DNA of 33,221 nucleotides from Acidobacteriaceae bacterium (GTDB lineage: Bacteria > Acidobacteriota > Terriglobia > Terriglobales > Acidobacteriaceae). The notes beneath the pieces are model-generated. The model was not told the origin of the DNA. It saw only the letters and a program-made list of their open reading frames with translations, and ran no database searches. This document shows positions 31,669 to 33,221 of the stretch, piece by piece. Location of the stretch: contig PLSM01000055.1 of NCBI GenBank assembly GCA_003165075.1, positions 330-33,550 on the forward strand. Direction: 5' to 3'. Numbering within the stretch: position 1 is the first letter of the stretch; the number at the start of each line of letters is the position of its first letter. The position numbers and the translations under genes were made by a program.

Positions 31669-33221
31669 ATGGCAGCACCCAGAATCATCGTGGTTGGCGG
31701 CGGACTCGCCGGACTCGCGGCAGTCATCAAAATCGCTGAGGCTGGCGGCACTGTCGACCTCTTCTCCATCGTCCCCGTCAAGCGCTCGCATTCCGTCTGC
31801 GCCCAGGGTGGCATCAACGCTGCCAAGAACCTGAAAGGCGAGGGCGACACCACCGATAAGCACTTCGACGACACCATTTATGGCGGCGACTTCCTCGCCA
31901 ACCAGACGCCGGTGAAAGCCATGTGCGAGGCCGCGCCTGGCATCATCGACCTGCTCGACCGCATGGGCGTGCCCTTCAACCGCACCCCCGAGGGCCTGCT
32001 CGACTTCCGCCGCTTCGGCGGCACCCTCTATAACCGCACCGCCTTCGCCGGAGCCACCACCGGCCAGCAATTGCTCTACGCTCTCGACGAGCAGGTTCGC
32101 CGCTACGAGGCCGACGGCAAAGTCACGAAGTACGAAGGCTGGGAGTTCCTCTCCGCCATCCTCGACTCCAAAGGAATTTCCCGCGGCATTACCGCCCTCA
32201 ACCTGCGCACCATGGAGCTGCGCGCCTTCCCTGCCGACGCCATCATCCTGGCCACCGGCGGCATCGGCGCCATCTTCGGCAAGAGCACCAACTCCGTCGT
32301 CTGCACCGGCTCCGCGCAGTCGGCCATCTTCCAGCAGGGCGCCTACTACGCCAACGGCGAATTCGTCCAGGTCCACCCCACCGCCATTCCCGGCGAAGAC
32401 AAGTTGCGCCTCATGTCCGAGTCCGCACGCGGCGAGGGCGGTCGTGTCTGGGTGCCCCGCAAGCCCAGCGACCCGCGCCCCATCAAGCAAATTTCCGAGG
32501 CCGAGCGCTTCTACTTCCTCGAGGAGTGGTATCCCAAGTACGGCAACCTTGTCCCTCGCGACGTGGCCACCCGCGCCATCCACAAGGTGGTCTACGAAGA
32601 AGGTCTGGGCATCGATGGCCAGCCGATGGTCTACCTCGATCTCACCCACATCGATCGCGCCACCCTCAACCGCAAGCTCGAAGGCATCCTCGAAATCTAC
32701 GAGAAGTTCGTCGGCGATGATCCCCGCGACGTGCCCATGAAGATCTTCCCCGGCATGCACTACACCATGGGGGGCCTGTGGGTCGACTTCGATCAGATGA
32801 CCAGCATTCCCGGCATCTTTGCCGCCGGCGAGTGTGAGTACCAGTACCACGGCGCCAATCGCCTCGGCGCGAATTCCCTGGTCAGTTGCATCTTCGGCGG
32901 CTTCCGCTCCGGCCCCAACGCACTGTTGTATGCCAAGAACCTGCCCGCTCCGGAAGGCGACGGCGGCCACGCTGCAGAGTTAGCCCGCCAGGCGGAACTC
33001 AATCAGCAGTTGCTCTCTTCCAGCGGCACTGAAAATCCCTTCAAGCTATGGCGTGAGTTGGGCGAATCCATGACCAAGCACGCCACCGTCATCCGCTACA
33101 ACAAGGGCCTCAAGCAGGCCGACGAAAAAATCGTCGAGCTCCTCGACCGCTACAAGAATGTAAACCTCAGCGACAAGAGCCAGTGGGCCAACACCAGCTT
33201 CGCCTTTGCCCGCCAGTTGAA
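31669..33221 (+). CDS. sdhA: Succinate dehydrogenase flavoprotein subunit, 3' end outside the window
   Basis: The frame opens at ATG 31669 (AAAGGA upstream) and continues uninterrupted for 517 codons to the window end. The FAD-binding Rossmann motif is IIVVGGGLAGLAAVIKIAEA. The covalent-FAD histidine is probably H41 in KRSHSVCAQGGINAA. Further active-site segments are ESARGEGGRVW, HYTMGGLWVD and the FAD-binding GECEYQYHGANRLGANSL. It oxidises succinate to fumarate in the citric acid cycle and feeds electrons through SdhB and SdhC. It is of the long Bacillus/epsilon-type family that pairs with the single-subunit cytochrome b encoded just upstream. About 100-130 C-terminal residues are missing from view. 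Confidence 0.95.
   Translation, partial: MAAPRIIVVGGGLAGLAAVIKIAEAGGTVDLFSIVPVKRSHSVCAQGGINAAKNLKGEGDTTDKHFDDTIYGGDFLANQTPVKAMCEAAPGIIDLLDRMGVPFNRTPEGLLDFRRFGGTLYNRTAFAGATTGQQLLYALDEQVRRYEADGKVTKYEGWEFLSAILDSKGISRGITALNLRTMELRAFPADAIILATGGIGAIFGKSTNSVVCTGSAQSAIFQQGAYYANGEFVQVHPTAIPGEDKLRLMSESARGEGGRVWVPRKPSDPRPIKQISEAERFYFLEEWYPKYGNLVPRDVATRAIHKVVYEEGLGIDGQPMVYLDLTHIDRATLNRKLEGILEIYEKFVGDDPRDVPMKIFPGMHYTMGGLWVDFDQMTSIPGIFAAGECEYQYHGANRLGANSLVSCIFGGFRSGPNALLYAKNLPAPEGDGGHAAELARQAELNQQLLSSSGTENPFKLWRELGESMTKHATVIRYNKGLKQADEKIVELLDRYKNVNLSDKSQWANTSFAFARQL

Noticed and set aside
31651..32970. 439-residue open frame on the minus strand
   Set aside because: It is the antisense of sdhA, which matches its family throughout. 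The frame stays open because of high-GC codon bias.
1..33221. CRISPR array or phage structural module
   Set aside because: No regularly spaced direct repeats and no cas, capsid, portal or terminase-like proteins were seen, despite the recombinase remnants.

Overview
The window looks like a chromosome segment from an acidobacterium of the Terriglobia/Acidobacteriaceae type. This is an inference from gene content: very large secreted glycosidases (GH2, GH3, GH78, GH106), a PadR/ABC-ATPase divergent pair, a Bacillus-type five-helix succinate dehydrogenase cytochrome b, and GGGTGCCCC-type palindromic repeats. No rRNA or tRNA gene and no CRISPR array was seen.

Positions 1 to about 13,230 form an accessory region. 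It opens with the 5' end of a SagB-type dehydrogenase gene on the minus strand. A graveyard of broken mobile-element and transporter genes follows: a tyrosine recombinase fragment, a PadR/ABC-ATPase divergent pair cut off at both outer ends, and a decayed serine recombinase. Intact cargo comes next: a secreted phospholipase D-like protein, an unrecognised 302-residue protein, a GH2 beta-galactosidase-like enzyme translationally coupled to its TetR-family regulator behind twin palindromic operators, and a TetR/DHA2 drug-efflux pair with an operator over the efflux promoter. The region ends with small unknown ORFs, an excisionase-like HTH protein and a second integrase fragment.

From secG (13,361) onward the sequence is dense and ordinary. 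It has secG with a clean terminator, a metallo-beta-lactamase-fold hydrolase convergent with a PLP aminotransferase, a HAD hydrolase, and a PagL-like lipid A deacylase divergent from a GH3 beta-glucosidase with a PA14 insert. After these comes a short secreted DUF1579-like protein set among hairpin repeats.

Positions 21,730 to 29,906 hold a rhamnoside-use cluster read on the minus strand: GH106, then GH78, then the L-rhamnose/proton symporter RhaT. Together with the nearby GH3 enzyme it could strip rhamnose and glucose from plant or microbial glycosides outside the cytoplasm and import the rhamnose. No rhamnose catabolic gene or dedicated regulator is in the window.

The right end holds rdgB (purine NTP pyrophosphatase) and the start of the succinate dehydrogenase operon, sdhC then sdhA. 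sdhA runs off the window. I found no clearly new defence or biosynthetic system. The most useful leads are the regulatory DNA around the TetR genes, the truncated divergent PadR/ABC cassette, the repeat family and the rhamnose cluster.
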